Notes: a model not told the origin generated them from the sequence alone. 64,000 nucleotides of DNA from Hungatella effluvii (GCF_003201875.1 NZ_QJKD01000015.1:62001-126000); one strand, 5' to 3'. Counted from the stretch's first letter, positions 8,320 through 17,868 are shown. Program-made: numbers and translations.

Positions 8320-10179
8320 TCAGTTCACGGAATTCTCTACCGGTTTCTTATCCAGTGTAATATCTACATTTCTCTCCACATACTGACCATTTTCCAGAGA
8401 CTGTACCGTTACGGTAACGGTTGTTCCACCCTCATAGTATTTCAGCATGTTGGTTAAATCATCGTATGTCTTGATGCTCTGTCCGTCAAATTTTGTTATA
8501 ATATCTTTTTCGCGGAGGTCAGACTTGGAAGCTGCGCCGCCTTCCACGATCTTATAGATGAAAACGCCCTGTGGCATGCCAAGCTGCTGGCTGGTTGCCG
8601 CATCAATGTTCTTGATCTGAACACCTAAATATCCCTGCTCCGTATCTGCCACCTGAGTTCTGGTCTTCCTCGTCATCAGAGTATCAATAATATTCTGAGC
8701 CTTGGAGATCGGAATCGCATATCCCATGCCTTCTACTTCTGTAGAAGAATACTTGGCTGAGTTGATGCCAACGACTTCGCCCTGCATATTTAAAAGTGCG
8801 CCGCCGCTGTTACCCGGGTTGATGGCTGCATCTGTCTGAAGAAGATCCCTGCTCACACCGTCTTCTGTCTGTACAGTACGGTCAAGTGCGCTGATATATC
8901 CGACTGTTACGGACTGACCGTAACCGAGTGCATTACCGATTGCCACAACGCCCTGGCCTACCTTGATGTTATCGGAGTTGCCGAGGCTGGCAATGGCGAT
9001 CTGGCTCAGTGTATCGGACGGAATGTCCTTAAGTGCCACTGCAATCACAGCTAAATCGCTGTCTGCGTCTGTTCCTTTGATCGCGGCATCCACAGGAGTC
9101 TGGTCGATGAAGGTTACCTTCAGCTCCTCGGCGCCCTGTACCACGTGATTATTTGTAACAATCAGAAGTTCATCATCATTCTTTCCTACAATAATACCGG
9201 AACCGCTGCCTACGCCCTCTCTCTGCATCGGACCGAAGAATGTCTGGCTCTCATAGATTACCTTGCTCGTAATGGCAACTACTGACGGCATTGCCTTATC
9301 AACAATCGCGGATACGTCCATATTGGCAGCCGTTCCGCTTACCTGGCCTGATGTACTGTCCGAAGATGCGGCCGCTGAACCATCTGATGACGGCAGCGTC
9401 TCAGCCTGGCTGATTTCCACCTGATTTCTCTGATTGTAGCTGCCAGCCGCCCAGTTGATTCCAACCATGGTACTTCCGGCTACCACCCCGAATACCAGTG
9501 CTGCGCCCACAACCGCTGCCGCTCTCTTTGCAAATCCTGATTTCCTCTTCGGCGGCTTCGGTCCTTCCGGAACGGGTCCCTGCGCCATCCTCTGATACTG
9601 GTGTTCCTGATAATGCGGAATTCCCTGCTGCCCGCCATAGGACTGCTGATTCTGTGACGTCTGCTGATAACCATAGGAGGAACGGTATGCGTTTTGGCTT
9701 TGACCATTCTGGCTGCTCTGATATGCGTTCTGTCCGCTCTGGCTGCCCTGATATGCATTCTGGCCGCTCTGGTATGGGTTCTGTCCCATCGGCTGCGCAG
9801 GTCTGTATGTCTGCTGATTCTGAGTCTGGTTCATCCCCTGACTCTGGTTCATTCCCTGATTCTGGTTCATTCCCTGATTCTGGTTCATTCCCTGACTCTG
9901 GTTCACGCCCTGGTTCTGATTCATTCCCTGGCTCTGGTTCACACCCTGGTTCTGACTCATTCCCTGGCTCTGGTTTTCCGTATACGGCTGCTGTCCATAT
10001 ACGGAACGGCTCTCCTGTCTTGTGTACTCCGGCTGAGTCTCTTTACTCTCATAGCCGCTTTCGCGTGCTGCTTCTTCCGGGTCCGGATCTCTCATTGTAA
10101 AGTTCGTTGTAATAGGTTCTTCTTTATGTTCTTCAGGAGTCGTACGGCCCAGATCGTTGTTTTCATTTTCGTTATACAT
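8320..10179 (-). CDS. HtrA/DegP-like serine protease with PDZ domain
   Basis: This membrane-anchored trypsin-like protease of 619 residues probably handles misfolded envelope proteins. It has a cytoplasmic N-terminal region of about 200 residues, one membrane segment (AAAVVGAALVFGVVAGS), a protease domain and one C-terminal PDZ domain (LGVQIKN through DIITKFDGQSI). The catalytic His is in IVTNNHVVQ, Asp in DADSDLAVIAV and Ser in INPGNSGGALLN. The N-terminal region is very rich in Gln, Asn and Ser and includes tandem copies of a 6-residue unit GMNQNQ/GMNQSQ coded by 18-bp repeats at about 9820-9980. The ATG at 10179 has AGGGGAT upstream; an earlier ATG at 10236 has none. Confidence 0.93.
   Translation of the reverse strand: MYNENENNDLGRTTPEEHKEEPITTNFTMRDPDPEEAARESGYESKETQPEYTRQESRSVYGQQPYTENQSQGMSQNQGVNQSQGMNQNQGVNQSQGMNQNQGMNQNQGMNQSQGMNQTQNQQTYRPAQPMGQNPYQSGQNAYQGSQSGQNAYQSSQNGQSQNAYRSSYGYQQTSQNQQSYGGQQGIPHYQEHQYQRMAQGPVPEGPKPPKRKSGFAKRAAAVVGAALVFGVVAGSTMVGINWAAGSYNQRNQVEISQAETLPSSDGSAAASSDSTSGQVSGTAANMDVSAIVDKAMPSVVAITSKVIYESQTFFGPMQREGVGSGSGIIVGKNDDELLIVTNNHVVQGAEELKVTFIDQTPVDAAIKGTDADSDLAVIAVALKDIPSDTLSQIAIASLGNSDNIKVGQGVVAIGNALGYGQSVTVGYISALDRTVQTEDGVSRDLLQTDAAINPGNSGGALLNMQGEVVGINSAKYSSTEVEGMGYAIPISKAQNIIDTLMTRKTRTQVADTEQGYLGVQIKNIDAATSQQLGMPQGVFIYKIVEGGAASKSDLREKDIITKFDGQSIKTYDDLTNMLKYYEGGTTVTVTVQSLENGQYVERNVDITLDKKPVENSVN
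9820..9980 (-). repeat. 18-bp coding tandem repeat in the HtrA N-terminus
   Basis: Imperfect tandem copies of an 18-bp unit encode GMNQNQ, GMNQSQ or GVNQSQ in the cytoplasmic part of the protease. Copy number could vary by slippage without breaking the frame. Confidence 0.8.
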
Positions 10180-10290
10180 AAAAACTATCCCCTTTCCTGT
10201 TACCTTTGTTTTCTTTTGATATTTGAAGTCTATCAATGAAATGTGACTATTTTGTGATAAAATTATATTGAATATGTGAAAACCGCAAAA

Positions 10291-10332
10291 AAAGACATCT
10301 TCCGGGCTTTTAAAGTCCTGAAAGATGTCTTT
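10291..10332 (-). terminator. Rho-independent terminator at the end of the polysaccharide operon
   Basis: An 11-bp stem (10291-10301 with 10322-10332) is followed by a run of T on the minus strand. It lies 21 bp past the stop codon of the LCP gene, the last gene of the polysaccharide operon. Confidence 0.9.
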
Positions 10333-10353
10333 TTAAACGTCTTAAGTATTGCT

Positions 10354-12999
10354 TTATGCCGCATTTGGCGGTGGTACCGTGATTACATCATCGTTCCCTG
10401 AACCGCCCGGCTGTACGGTTCCTCCGCCTCCCGGCCCCACTGAACCGCCCGGTCCCGGAGATGTCGTCTCCGGTGCGCTGGTAGACTCATGAGGCGCCGT
10501 CGTAGGCTTTACGCCAGGTCCCGTGCTGGAATCCGAAGATTCCGTGGTCTCATCTCCCGGTGAGGAAGGTTTAACCGCCGATGTCGTCTCTCCCGGTTTC
10601 GTCGGATTGGTTGGCTTTGTGCCATCCGCCGTGGTTTCTCCCGGCTTCGTCGAACTGGTCGGTTTCGTGCCGTCTGCCGTAGTTTCCCCTGGTTTCGTCG
10701 GCTTTGTACCGTCCGCCGTGGTCTCTCCCGGTTTCGTTGGCTTCGTGCCATCCGCCGTCGTCTCTCCCGGTTTCGTCGGCTTTATAGGATCTCCGTTCTC
10801 ATCCGTCTCCTCGATCGATGTGCCCTCTGATGTGGACTCCCGCTCGTCAATCTCATCGGATTCCTTCGTCGTTTTCTTTGACTCATCCGTCTCCTTCGTC
10901 TCTTTGGGAACGTATCCCTGATCCGTGGGAACATGATCTACACTGACTCCCTTTTTATACATACCGGAATCAGCCGAGATCTTCGCACTGATCTTCTTTA
11001 CCAAATCAGTCGTCTGATATCCCTCTTCTCCATACAGGAATTTATGGAGTTCCGTTACATTCGACTCCAGCGTCTGGGGAATAACACAGTCTCCCTTCTT
11101 CCCCATAATCATGGAATCCCGGGCAAATGGGAAGCCGCCGGTTTCACCGATATGGTATTTGCCGATATCGAGAATCAGGCTAGTTAAATCGCTGAATGAC
11201 AGCGATGTCTCGACCTGTTCCACTTCCATCAGAAGAATTCGGTTCAAAAGGCCGAGATCGGCCTGTTTTGCTTTTTCAAACGCCTTCTGAATAACCAGAC
11301 GCTGACGCTCTGTTCTCGCATAGTCCGTATCCATCAGACGGAGGCGGCCATAAGCAACCGCCTGGATTCCATCCAGATGCTGGACACCCGCCGACTTAAG
11401 CTGAGTCGATGGCACGCCTGTCTTTTGCACAGTCTCTGTAATAAAGGAATTGATGTAGCGGAATTCTGCCTTACTGATATCGATACCATCGATACCCCCC
11501 AGCATATTGATGCCATCCGCCACAGATTTCCAGTTAAAGGTCACATAGTCCTCAATATTTAAATCCAGATTCCGGTTCAGCGCCGCCAGCGCCTGCTCAG
11601 CGCCGCCGTTCGCATAGGCGGAATTGATTTTATTATAAGTTCCGCTGCTGCTGATGTTTAAATACGTATCGCGGAATACGGATACCAGCTTAATCTCTCC
11701 CGTATCGCGGTTGATGTTGCAGAGCATGATCACGTCGGTATTCGTTCCCTTATGTACGTTTCCGTCTCTGCTGTCCACACCGAACACGGCGATTGTCATA
11801 TATCCCTGCATATGTTCCGTCTTAGCGACAGGCAGTTCTGTATTCTTTACCTTGCTCTTGTCAAAATCGTTGGAATGAATCAAGGAACTGTTTAATCGCA
11901 GTGCATAACCATAAAACCCAATACAAATCAGTGTCAGCACTTCCGCAACCGCCATAACAATGATTCTTCTGACTTTTTTCTTCTTCGCAGCCTGTGCCGC
12001 CGAACGGCTTGCTGCTGCCCGGTTCGCTGCGTCCTGAGGCTTCCTTCCTCCCATTCCGCCTGAACCGCTTCCGCCGTCACCGATCTGAAGTGAGGTTCCC
12101 TGAAGTGTCTGACGCCTCGGCTCATAGCCAGAGGTTCCTGAGGATCTCCCGGCGCCGCCCTGAGGCTGTCCATTCCCGGAAGGTCTTCCAGTTGTTCTCG
12201 GCATTCCGCCCTGAACCGGATTTCCTCCGTCCGGTCTTCCGCCTTCCTGTCGGGCTCTGCCGTTTCCATTACCCGCCGCTCCGGCCTGTCTCATGCCGCC
12301 CTGGGTCTGTCCGTTTCCTGCATTCCTCGATCCGTTTCCTAAACTGCCCTGCGGCGCACCGTTTCCTGCATTCCTGGCAGTTCCGCCCTGGGGTACGCCA
12401 TTTCCGGATTGCCTGACATTTCCGTCCTGCGTTCCGCCGTTTCCTGCGGCTCTGGAGTTTCCTCCCTGCATTCCACTATTTCCTGCGGTTCTGGAGTTTC
12501 CTCCCTGCATTCCACTATTTCCTGCGGCTCTGGAGTTTCCTCCCTGCATTCCGCCGTTTCCTGCGGTTCTGGAGCTTCCTCCCTGCATTCCGCCGTTTCC
12601 TGCGGTTCTGGAGTTTCCTCCCTGCGCGCCGGCATTTCCTGCGGCTCTGGAGTTTCCTCCCTGCGCGCCGGCATTTCCTGCTGATCTGGCGCTGCCGCCC
12701 TGCATTCCGCTGTTGCCCGGCACTCTGGTGTTCCCGCCCTGCGGTCCGCCATTTCCCGATGCTCTGCCGGTACCTGCGGAAGGCCGGCCGTTTCCCGCAC
12801 TTTCAGACGGGCGGCCCATGGGTCTTCCCGTCTGCTGTCTTCCATATGTGTCACTATCCGCATCGTTATATCCTGCGGTACTTAAGTCATCATCCAGATA
12901 GTAAGCATCTTCCGAAGTTCCGTGTTCACTGTTTCTGGCCCTGCTCCGCCCATTCGGGCCGGAAGCGCGGTCTAACTCATCATCGTATTCCTTGCTCAT
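10354..12999 (-). CDS. LytR-CpsA-Psr (LCP) wall-glycan ligase with long repeat regions
   Basis: LCP enzymes move lipid-linked polymers such as capsule or teichoic acid onto peptidoglycan. This 881-residue protein has a cytoplasmic N-terminus of about 330 residues rich in Gly, Asn and Gln, one membrane span (IIVMAVAEVLTLICIGFYGY), an outer LCP domain (MTIAVFGVDSRDG, LVSVFRDTYLNI and the Arg-rich YARTERQRLVIQ) and a Thr/Pro-rich tail. The N-terminal region has about nine 13-residue repeats and the tail has five related KPTKPGETTADGT repeats. I start at 12999 (MSKEYDDEL), where GAGG lies 8 bp upstream. It closes the polysaccharide operon, which fits a role in attaching that glycan. Confidence 0.92.
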   Translation of the reverse strand: MSKEYDDELDRASGPNGRSRARNSEHGTSEDAYYLDDDLSTAGYNDADSDTYGRQQTGRPMGRPSESAGNGRPSAGTGRASGNGGPQGGNTRVPGNSGMQGGSARSAGNAGAQGGNSRAAGNAGAQGGNSRTAGNGGMQGGSSRTAGNGGMQGGNSRAAGNSGMQGGNSRTAGNSGMQGGNSRAAGNGGTQDGNVRQSGNGVPQGGTARNAGNGAPQGSLGNGSRNAGNGQTQGGMRQAGAAGNGNGRARQEGGRPDGGNPVQGGMPRTTGRPSGNGQPQGGAGRSSGTSGYEPRRQTLQGTSLQIGDGGSGSGGMGGRKPQDAANRAAASRSAAQAAKKKKVRRIIVMAVAEVLTLICIGFYGYALRLNSSLIHSNDFDKSKVKNTELPVAKTEHMQGYMTIAVFGVDSRDGNVHKGTNTDVIMLCNINRDTGEIKLVSVFRDTYLNISSSGTYNKINSAYANGGAEQALAALNRNLDLNIEDYVTFNWKSVADGINMLGGIDGIDISKAEFRYINSFITETVQKTGVPSTQLKSAGVQHLDGIQAVAYGRLRLMDTDYARTERQRLVIQKAFEKAKQADLGLLNRILLMEVEQVETSLSFSDLTSLILDIGKYHIGETGGFPFARDSMIMGKKGDCVIPQTLESNVTELHKFLYGEEGYQTTDLVKKISAKISADSGMYKKGVSVDHVPTDQGYVPKETKETDESKKTTKESDEIDERESTSEGTSIEETDENGDPIKPTKPGETTADGTKPTKPGETTADGTKPTKPGETTADGTKPTSSTKPGETTADGTKPTNPTKPGETTSAVKPSSPGDETTESSDSSTGPGVKPTTAPHESTSAPETTSPGPGGSVGPGGGGTVQPGGSGNDDVITVPPPNAA
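10600..10790 (-). repeat. Tandem repeat coding KPTKPGETTADGT
   Basis: About five copies of a 39-bp unit in the tail of the LCP protein encode Pro/Thr-rich wall-spacer sequence. Two copies carry small insertions (KPTSST and KPTNPT). Confidence 0.85.
12400..12760 (-). repeat. 39-bp tandem repeat coding an AGNxGMQGGNSRx unit
   Basis: About nine consecutive 39-bp units in the cytoplasmic N-terminus of the LCP protein encode 13 residues each (unit AGNSGMQGGNSRT with variants). The identical period and near-identical copies suggest recent expansion by slippage or unequal crossing-over. Confidence 0.88.
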
Positions 13000-13055
13000 G
13001 TAAATAACCTCATCCTCTGGTGCCTGCTGTACTGGCATTACATTGCAGACATTAC

Positions 13056-14474
13056 TCAGTACGCATTTTTATTGATAAACCCTTTGAACACAGTAAGAAA
13101 CAAAATCTTAAAATCAAATCCAAGGGTCCAGTTCTCGATGTAATATAAATCGTGCTCGATTCGTTTCGTGATGGAGGTATCTCCACGGTAGCCGTTGACC
13201 TGCGCCCAGCCGGTAATTCCCGGACGGACCTGATGCTTAATCATATACCGCGGTATCTCCTCTTTAAACTTCTCTACAAACAGCGGACGCTCAGGTCTCG
13301 GTCCTACCAGGCTCATATCGCCCATCAGAACGTTGAAAAACTGAGGCATCTCGTCAATACTGGTCTTTCTGATAAACCGGCCGACTGGTGTCACACGCGA
13401 ATCGTGGGGCGTCGTCCATTTGCTCTTCTCCTCAGAAGGCGCCTGAACCACCATGGACCGGAACTTGTACATCTTAAATGGTCTGTTATGAAGTCCCACC
13501 CGTTCCTGGCTGTAGATCAGCGGTCCCGGGGAAGTCAGCTTGATAAGCACGGCCGTCACCAGCATCACCGGTGAAAACAGCACAAGCGCTGCAATGGCGC
13601 CGAAGATATCAACAATCCGCTTCATGATGGCATTGACCGGATCGGTCAGCGGCACGTGCCTGATGTTGATAACCGGCAGCCCCTGTAAATCCTCCGTATA
13701 GGGACGGGTCGGTATGATATTATTATAATCGGGAATAAATTTGGTATGGACGCCTGATTTTTCACAGGAAGCCACGATTTTTTCCAGGTTTGCATACTCA
13801 TCAATGCTCAGCGTGATGGCAATCTCATCGAGAGAATTGAGCGCCAGGATCTCATCCAAATCGCTCACCGTGCCGATCACATGGATCGACTTATACTCGG
13901 TTCCCCATTCCTTATGGTCATCCAGGATGCCCTTGACCTGATAGCCCCACTCCTGATTCTGCTGCACCCGGTCAATAAAACCTTCTGCGGCGCGGCTGTA
14001 ACCAATGAGCAGAATATGCTTCTGATTATAACCCTTGGAACGCATGGAATGAAGTACGTAACGGATCAGATTCCGCTCCAGCGTTTCCAGTATGATGTTA
14101 ATCGCGAAGAAATAAAATACCATTCTCTTCGAGAAGTTCCAAAAGTATGGATTCTTGTTAAGAAGAAACAAGACCATGGTAACAAGCAGAAAACCGATAA
14201 GATTGGCCTTACAGATATTGGCAAACTCATATCGCCTCTGCTGCACCCGTTTCGGCGCATAGAGGTGGAATATGCCGTAAAGCAGCAGATATCCCGGTAC
14301 AATTATGATGAGCGCAGCAAAATAATACTGCGGTGCCAGCAGCTTCTTTTCAGGGCTGAATAACCGGTTTCCCATAAGCAGGATAAACCACGCCAGAGCA
14401 TAGGATGCGATAATAACCAGCCCATCCAGCACTACATGAAACCCGTTCAGTTTTTTCTGATTGTCCTTTATCAT
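13056..14474 (-). CDS. Polyprenyl-phosphate sugar-1-phosphate transferase (initiating enzyme)
   Basis: This enzyme starts a surface polysaccharide repeat unit by moving a sugar-1-phosphate from a nucleotide sugar to undecaprenyl phosphate. It has 472 residues and the WcaJ/CpsE-like layout: four or five N-terminal membrane helices, a central nucleotide-binding-like domain (HILLIGYSRAAEGF), and a catalytic C-terminal domain with KRIVDIFGAIAALV, YKFRSM, DEMPQFFNVLMGDMSLVGPR and the final PGITGWAQVNGYRG. GGAAGG lies about 10 bp before the ATG. It is separated from the glycosyltransferases upstream by 210 bp carrying a large hairpin, and from the LCP gene by 56 bp. Substrate is not predictable; glucose or galactose are common. 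Confidence 0.92.
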   Translation of the reverse strand: MIKDNQKKLNGFHVVLDGLVIIASYALAWFILLMGNRLFSPEKKLLAPQYYFAALIIIVPGYLLLYGIFHLYAPKRVQQRRYEFANICKANLIGFLLVTMVLFLLNKNPYFWNFSKRMVFYFFAINIILETLERNLIRYVLHSMRSKGYNQKHILLIGYSRAAEGFIDRVQQNQEWGYQVKGILDDHKEWGTEYKSIHVIGTVSDLDEILALNSLDEIAITLSIDEYANLEKIVASCEKSGVHTKFIPDYNNIIPTRPYTEDLQGLPVINIRHVPLTDPVNAIMKRIVDIFGAIAALVLFSPVMLVTAVLIKLTSPGPLIYSQERVGLHNRPFKMYKFRSMVVQAPSEEKSKWTTPHDSRVTPVGRFIRKTSIDEMPQFFNVLMGDMSLVGPRPERPLFVEKFKEEIPRYMIKHQVRPGITGWAQVNGYRGDTSITKRIEHDLYYIENWTLGFDFKILFLTVFKGFINKNAY

Positions 14475-14539
14475 AGCAGCATAACCTTCCTGTCGTACGA
14501 CGAAAACCTAACTTGTCCATGATAATACACAATGATTCC

Positions 14540-14618
14540 GCCGTGCGTCAGTCAGAACAGAAAGGCGCTTATACAAGCAAGCTTGCAACACACCTTCCTG
14601 TTCCAACTGCCGCACGGC
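14540..14618. repeat. Large imperfect hairpin between operon genes
   Basis: The 210-bp gap between two genes of the polysaccharide operon holds a 79-nt imperfect inverted repeat. An 8-bp outer stem (14540-14547 with 14611-14618) is followed inward by paired blocks of 4, 5 and 4 bp (CAGT/ACTG, AACAG/CTGTT, AAGG/CCTT) and a loop containing the palindrome CAAGCTTG. No T-run follows on the minus strand, so it is not a normal terminator. It may be an RNA processing or stability element, or a miniature mobile repeat. Confidence 0.7.
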
Positions 14619-14684
14619 TGATTCGTTACGATAATTTCTCGTATATTATACATGATAATGTACCATGATGCCATTAAATAATTC

Positions 14685-15674
14685 TTAAATCGCCGTAAGT
14701 TTTTTTAATCTTCTCTTGAGAAATTCCCACACATAGAGAAGTGTGCCGGTAAAAAGTTCCCATTCAATCTGCAGATAATTCCCGATATGTTCTGCCCGGA
14801 ACGGCACTTTTTTACATTTTCCCAGGGTCTTAATTCCCTCGGAAAAGCCTTCCGCGTAATCGGCAGCAAAGCCCATTTTTTTGAAAAACAGGTATTTAAT
14901 ACCGGTCCCAAGCAAAAGGAACGGCAGATTAAACAGCAGCTGAAGAAGCGGCATGTTCTTATAATTCAAATAGAGATTGTTTCTCGCCGCCAGTTTTACC
15001 TTAAAGGAATTGTACTTGGAACCGCTGGTTCCGCTTCCCACGTGGTAAAGCTCTGCGGCAGGGCAGTAAACATTGTCATATCCGTAGATCCGCGCCCGGT
15101 AGCCGACATCAACATCCTCCAGATAGGCAAAATGCGATTCGTCAAAGTATCCAATCTCCTCGAAGACTTCCCTCCGGTAGATCGCCGCCGCCGCGCAGGC
15201 CGCAAACACCCGGCAGGGCTTTTTATATCCGGCAACCGGCTGTCCGACGCCCCTCTGGAACGCCCAGCCGAGCAGGCTGTACATGTCCCCCGCATCGTCC
15301 ATCAGTTCCTTATGATGCAGCTGGATGATCCGGCTGCTCACAGAAAATATCTTCGGAGACCGCTCGATCATCCGGATCATTTCCCGGATATAATCCGGCT
15401 TCGGCTCCGTATCGTTATTTAACAGGATGACGTAGGGCGTCTCTGCTTTTTTAATTCCAATATTGACCGCGCCCGGAAATCCAATATTCTCAGGAAGAAA
15501 TACCGAAGGAATTCCACTCTCCTTCAGCCATTCCACGCTTCCATCCGTCGAACCATTATCCACCACCAGCACATCAAAGTTTTTCTCACTTTGAGCCTCC
15601 AGGGCTGCAAAACACGGTTCCATAAATTTAAGGCCATTATAGTTTGGAATAACGACTGTTACTTTACCTGCCAT
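14685..15674 (-). CDS. Family 2 glycosyltransferase (rhamnosyltransferase-like)
   Basis: This 329-residue GT-A fold glycosyltransferase adds a sugar to the growing lipid-linked repeat unit at the inner membrane face. Nucleotide-sugar binding motifs include VTVVIPNYNGL, VVDNGSTDGS and the metal site region LLNNDTEP; the acceptor region contains FAYLEDVDVGYRARIYGY. The C-terminus has a hydrophobic segment (LLQLLFNLPFLLLGTGIKYLFF) that may tether it to the membrane. Its start lies 1 bp from the upstream gene's stop, with GGAGG inside that gene's last codons, so the two are translationally coupled. Wbb-type rhamnosyltransferases are the closest match I recognise; donor specificity is unknown. Confidence 0.9.
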   Translation of the reverse strand: MAGKVTVVIPNYNGLKFMEPCFAALEAQSEKNFDVLVVDNGSTDGSVEWLKESGIPSVFLPENIGFPGAVNIGIKKAETPYVILLNNDTEPKPDYIREMIRMIERSPKIFSVSSRIIQLHHKELMDDAGDMYSLLGWAFQRGVGQPVAGYKKPCRVFAACAAAAIYRREVFEEIGYFDESHFAYLEDVDVGYRARIYGYDNVYCPAAELYHVGSGTSGSKYNSFKVKLAARNNLYLNYKNMPLLQLLFNLPFLLLGTGIKYLFFKKMGFAADYAEGFSEGIKTLGKCKKVPFRAEHIGNYLQIEWELFTGTLLYVWEFLKRRLKKLTAI

Positions 15675-15675
15675 C

Positions 15676-17868
15676 TCATACCTCCAGCCGATAAGGCTCC
15701 CCTATTTTCTCCTTGCGCAGGTCGCGTAAGGCAAAGTTGGATTTGCGAAGCGTCAGGTTGGGATTGTAATATGGATCTCCGTCCTTTAAAATATCCGGCC
15801 ACCTGTCCGCAAACAGCTTAATCTCCCGGTTAAACCGTTCCACCTTCTCCGGCGTATCCTCCAGCCCCCGCGATTTGGACTCATAGTGGTAGAAAAGCGC
15901 ATACGGCGCATATACCACAAGCTTGCCCAGGGACCGGATCTTCATACAGTAATCGATATCATTAAACGCGACGGCTAACTCCTCCGTGAAGCCGCCAGCC
16001 TTTTCAAACAGCGATTTCCTGCTCATCATGCAGGCCGCTGTCACCGCGCTGTAATCCTGGGCACACATAGCCCTGTTGAAATAGCTGCTCTCCGCCCGGT
16101 GAAGGCCGATAAAGGTATGACCGGCAATGCCGCCGAATCCCACGACCACTCCTGCATGCTGAATCGTATCGTCGGAATAGAGGAGTCTGGCACCCACGAT
16201 TCCCACGTCATCTCTCTGGCAGAAGCCCAGCAGCTCCTCAATGCTCTCGGGATTAATCAGCTCCGTATCATTGTTTAAGAACAGGAGATACTCTCCCGAG
16301 GCCGCCGTCACACCGAAATTATTGATTGCGGAATAGTTGAATTCCCGCTCCCATTTTACCACATGTATGAAATCAAACTCTTTCTGAATCCGCTCATAAT
16401 ATTGGAAGGTCTCCGGTTCCACGCTGTTGTTCTCAACGATGATGAATTCCAGATTTTTATAGGTGCCCTTCTCAATCAGGGAACGCATGCAGACATCGAG
16501 ATCCGCGGTATGATCCTTGTTCGGAATGATGACTGAGACCAGAGGATTCCCGGTTATCTCGAATTTCGTATGGTAGATTCCGTAGTCCACGCCCTTTTCC
16601 ACAGACAGCGCCCGGATTCCCATGCGTTCATAATGAGCCTGAATGGCCCGCGCCCCCGCCTCGAAGGCGTAGAGCTTGCTCTCCGGATTGCTGGAGGTGG
16701 AATTCTGATGGCAGCGCCAGTGATACAGCGCCTTCGGTACATGGTAAATCTTTCTGGCCTTCTCCGTGCAGCGGAAAATGAAGTCGTAATCCTGGGCTCC
16801 GTCAAACTCTTCTAAAAAGCCCCCGACCTCATCTAATAATTCCCGGTTTACCACGAATAAATGGCAGATATAGTTCACACTCGTCAGCAGATCCGGATTA
16901 AAATCAGGCTTGAAATGCGGCTCAAACAATTCCCCGCCGTCAATATCCAGCTTATCCTCATCCGTATAGACCACGTCGATCTCCGGATCACGGTTGATCG
17001 CCTTCACACACTCAAACAGCGCATCCGGCGCCAGCGTGTCGTCGTGATCGGCCAGAACGATGAAATCGCCCTTCGCCATATCGATGGCAGCGTTGGTATT
17101 TCCCGCGATTCCCTTATTTTCACCCAGAACCACGTAGCGGATTCTCTCGTCCTTCATGGCATACCGCTTAAGTACGCGCTCCGCGCTCTCGCCTCTGGGG
17201 CTTCCGTCCGCAACGCAGACCTCCCAGTGCTTATAGGTCTGTGCCCTTAAGGAATCCAGCATGGCCGCCAGATACCGCTCCGGCGTCTTGTAAGCAGGAA
17301 TCACCACGGACAGCTTCGGCATATAATCGAATTCCACCGATTTCTGCGCCTCCAGCTCTTCGTCGGTCGTCTTCGTCAGCTGGTACCATTCCGGATAATC
17401 GTAATCACTGTCAATTCCCTGAAGCTTGTGGCTCGATTTCAAGAGAAACGCTTTTAAGCCGTTTTCCTTCCAGAACTCGATGGCCGAATGGAGCGTCTCC
17501 TTATTCATCATACTCTTTAGCTTCGCGTGCTTCTTATGCGCGGAGCTGTTGTGTTTCTCGATGATCTCCGTATTCAGCTTCACCCTGGAGGTCTTCCCGT
17601 CGCACCGGATCACCAGGAAACGGTCCTCATTATCATCTCTCACATAAGGAATGCGGATATCAAATCCGAAGTCCTTCTCATACACGGTCTTAAAATAGTT
17701 CTGGCTGACGTCATCGCGGCGCACCGGAACGTATTTAAACTCCACGTTCTTCTGATTCTCATCCTGGACCAGGAATTCAGCCTTCGCCTCCGGGCTGCTT
17801 CCGATCACCCAGCCATTTAATACGATTGAATTTTCGCGGATACGCGCCACATCGATCTTGTATTTCAT
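15676..17868 (-). CDS. Tandem two-domain family 2 glycosyltransferase
   Basis: This 730-residue protein carries two GT2 catalytic domains. The N-terminal 150 residues are a beta-rich accessory domain (WVIGSSPEAKAEFLV) often seen in clostridial polysaccharide transferases. The first GT2 domain (about 185-420) has LSVVIPAYKTPERYL, VVYTDEDKLDIDG and an FDGAQDYDFIFR acceptor motif. The second (about 430-690) has PLVSVIIPNKDHTADL, LFLNNDTELINPE and AFNDIDYCMKIRSLG. Such fusions can add two sugars in turn. The gene overlaps the upstream GT gene by 4 bp (ATGA) and abuts the next gene by 1 bp, so all three are coupled. Confidence 0.9.
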   Translation of the reverse strand: MKYKIDVARIRENSIVLNGWVIGSSPEAKAEFLVQDENQKNVEFKYVPVRRDDVSQNYFKTVYEKDFGFDIRIPYVRDDNEDRFLVIRCDGKTSRVKLNTEIIEKHNSSAHKKHAKLKSMMNKETLHSAIEFWKENGLKAFLLKSSHKLQGIDSDYDYPEWYQLTKTTDEELEAQKSVEFDYMPKLSVVIPAYKTPERYLAAMLDSLRAQTYKHWEVCVADGSPRGESAERVLKRYAMKDERIRYVVLGENKGIAGNTNAAIDMAKGDFIVLADHDDTLAPDALFECVKAINRDPEIDVVYTDEDKLDIDGGELFEPHFKPDFNPDLLTSVNYICHLFVVNRELLDEVGGFLEEFDGAQDYDFIFRCTEKARKIYHVPKALYHWRCHQNSTSSNPESKLYAFEAGARAIQAHYERMGIRALSVEKGVDYGIYHTKFEITGNPLVSVIIPNKDHTADLDVCMRSLIEKGTYKNLEFIIVENNSVEPETFQYYERIQKEFDFIHVVKWEREFNYSAINNFGVTAASGEYLLFLNNDTELINPESIEELLGFCQRDDVGIVGARLLYSDDTIQHAGVVVGFGGIAGHTFIGLHRAESSYFNRAMCAQDYSAVTAACMMSRKSLFEKAGGFTEELAVAFNDIDYCMKIRSLGKLVVYAPYALFYHYESKSRGLEDTPEKVERFNREIKLFADRWPDILKDGDPYYNPNLTLRKSNFALRDLRKEKIGEPYRLEV

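Noticed and set aside
12400..12760. Regular repeats resembling a CRISPR array
   Set aside because: The units are contiguous with no unique spacers and encode a protein repeat in frame.
12293..12901. Long open frames on the plus strand opposite the LCP gene
   Set aside because: They arise because the 39-bp coding repeat keeps several frames open. They have no ribosome binding sites and encode only Pro/Phe- or Ser-rich repeats.
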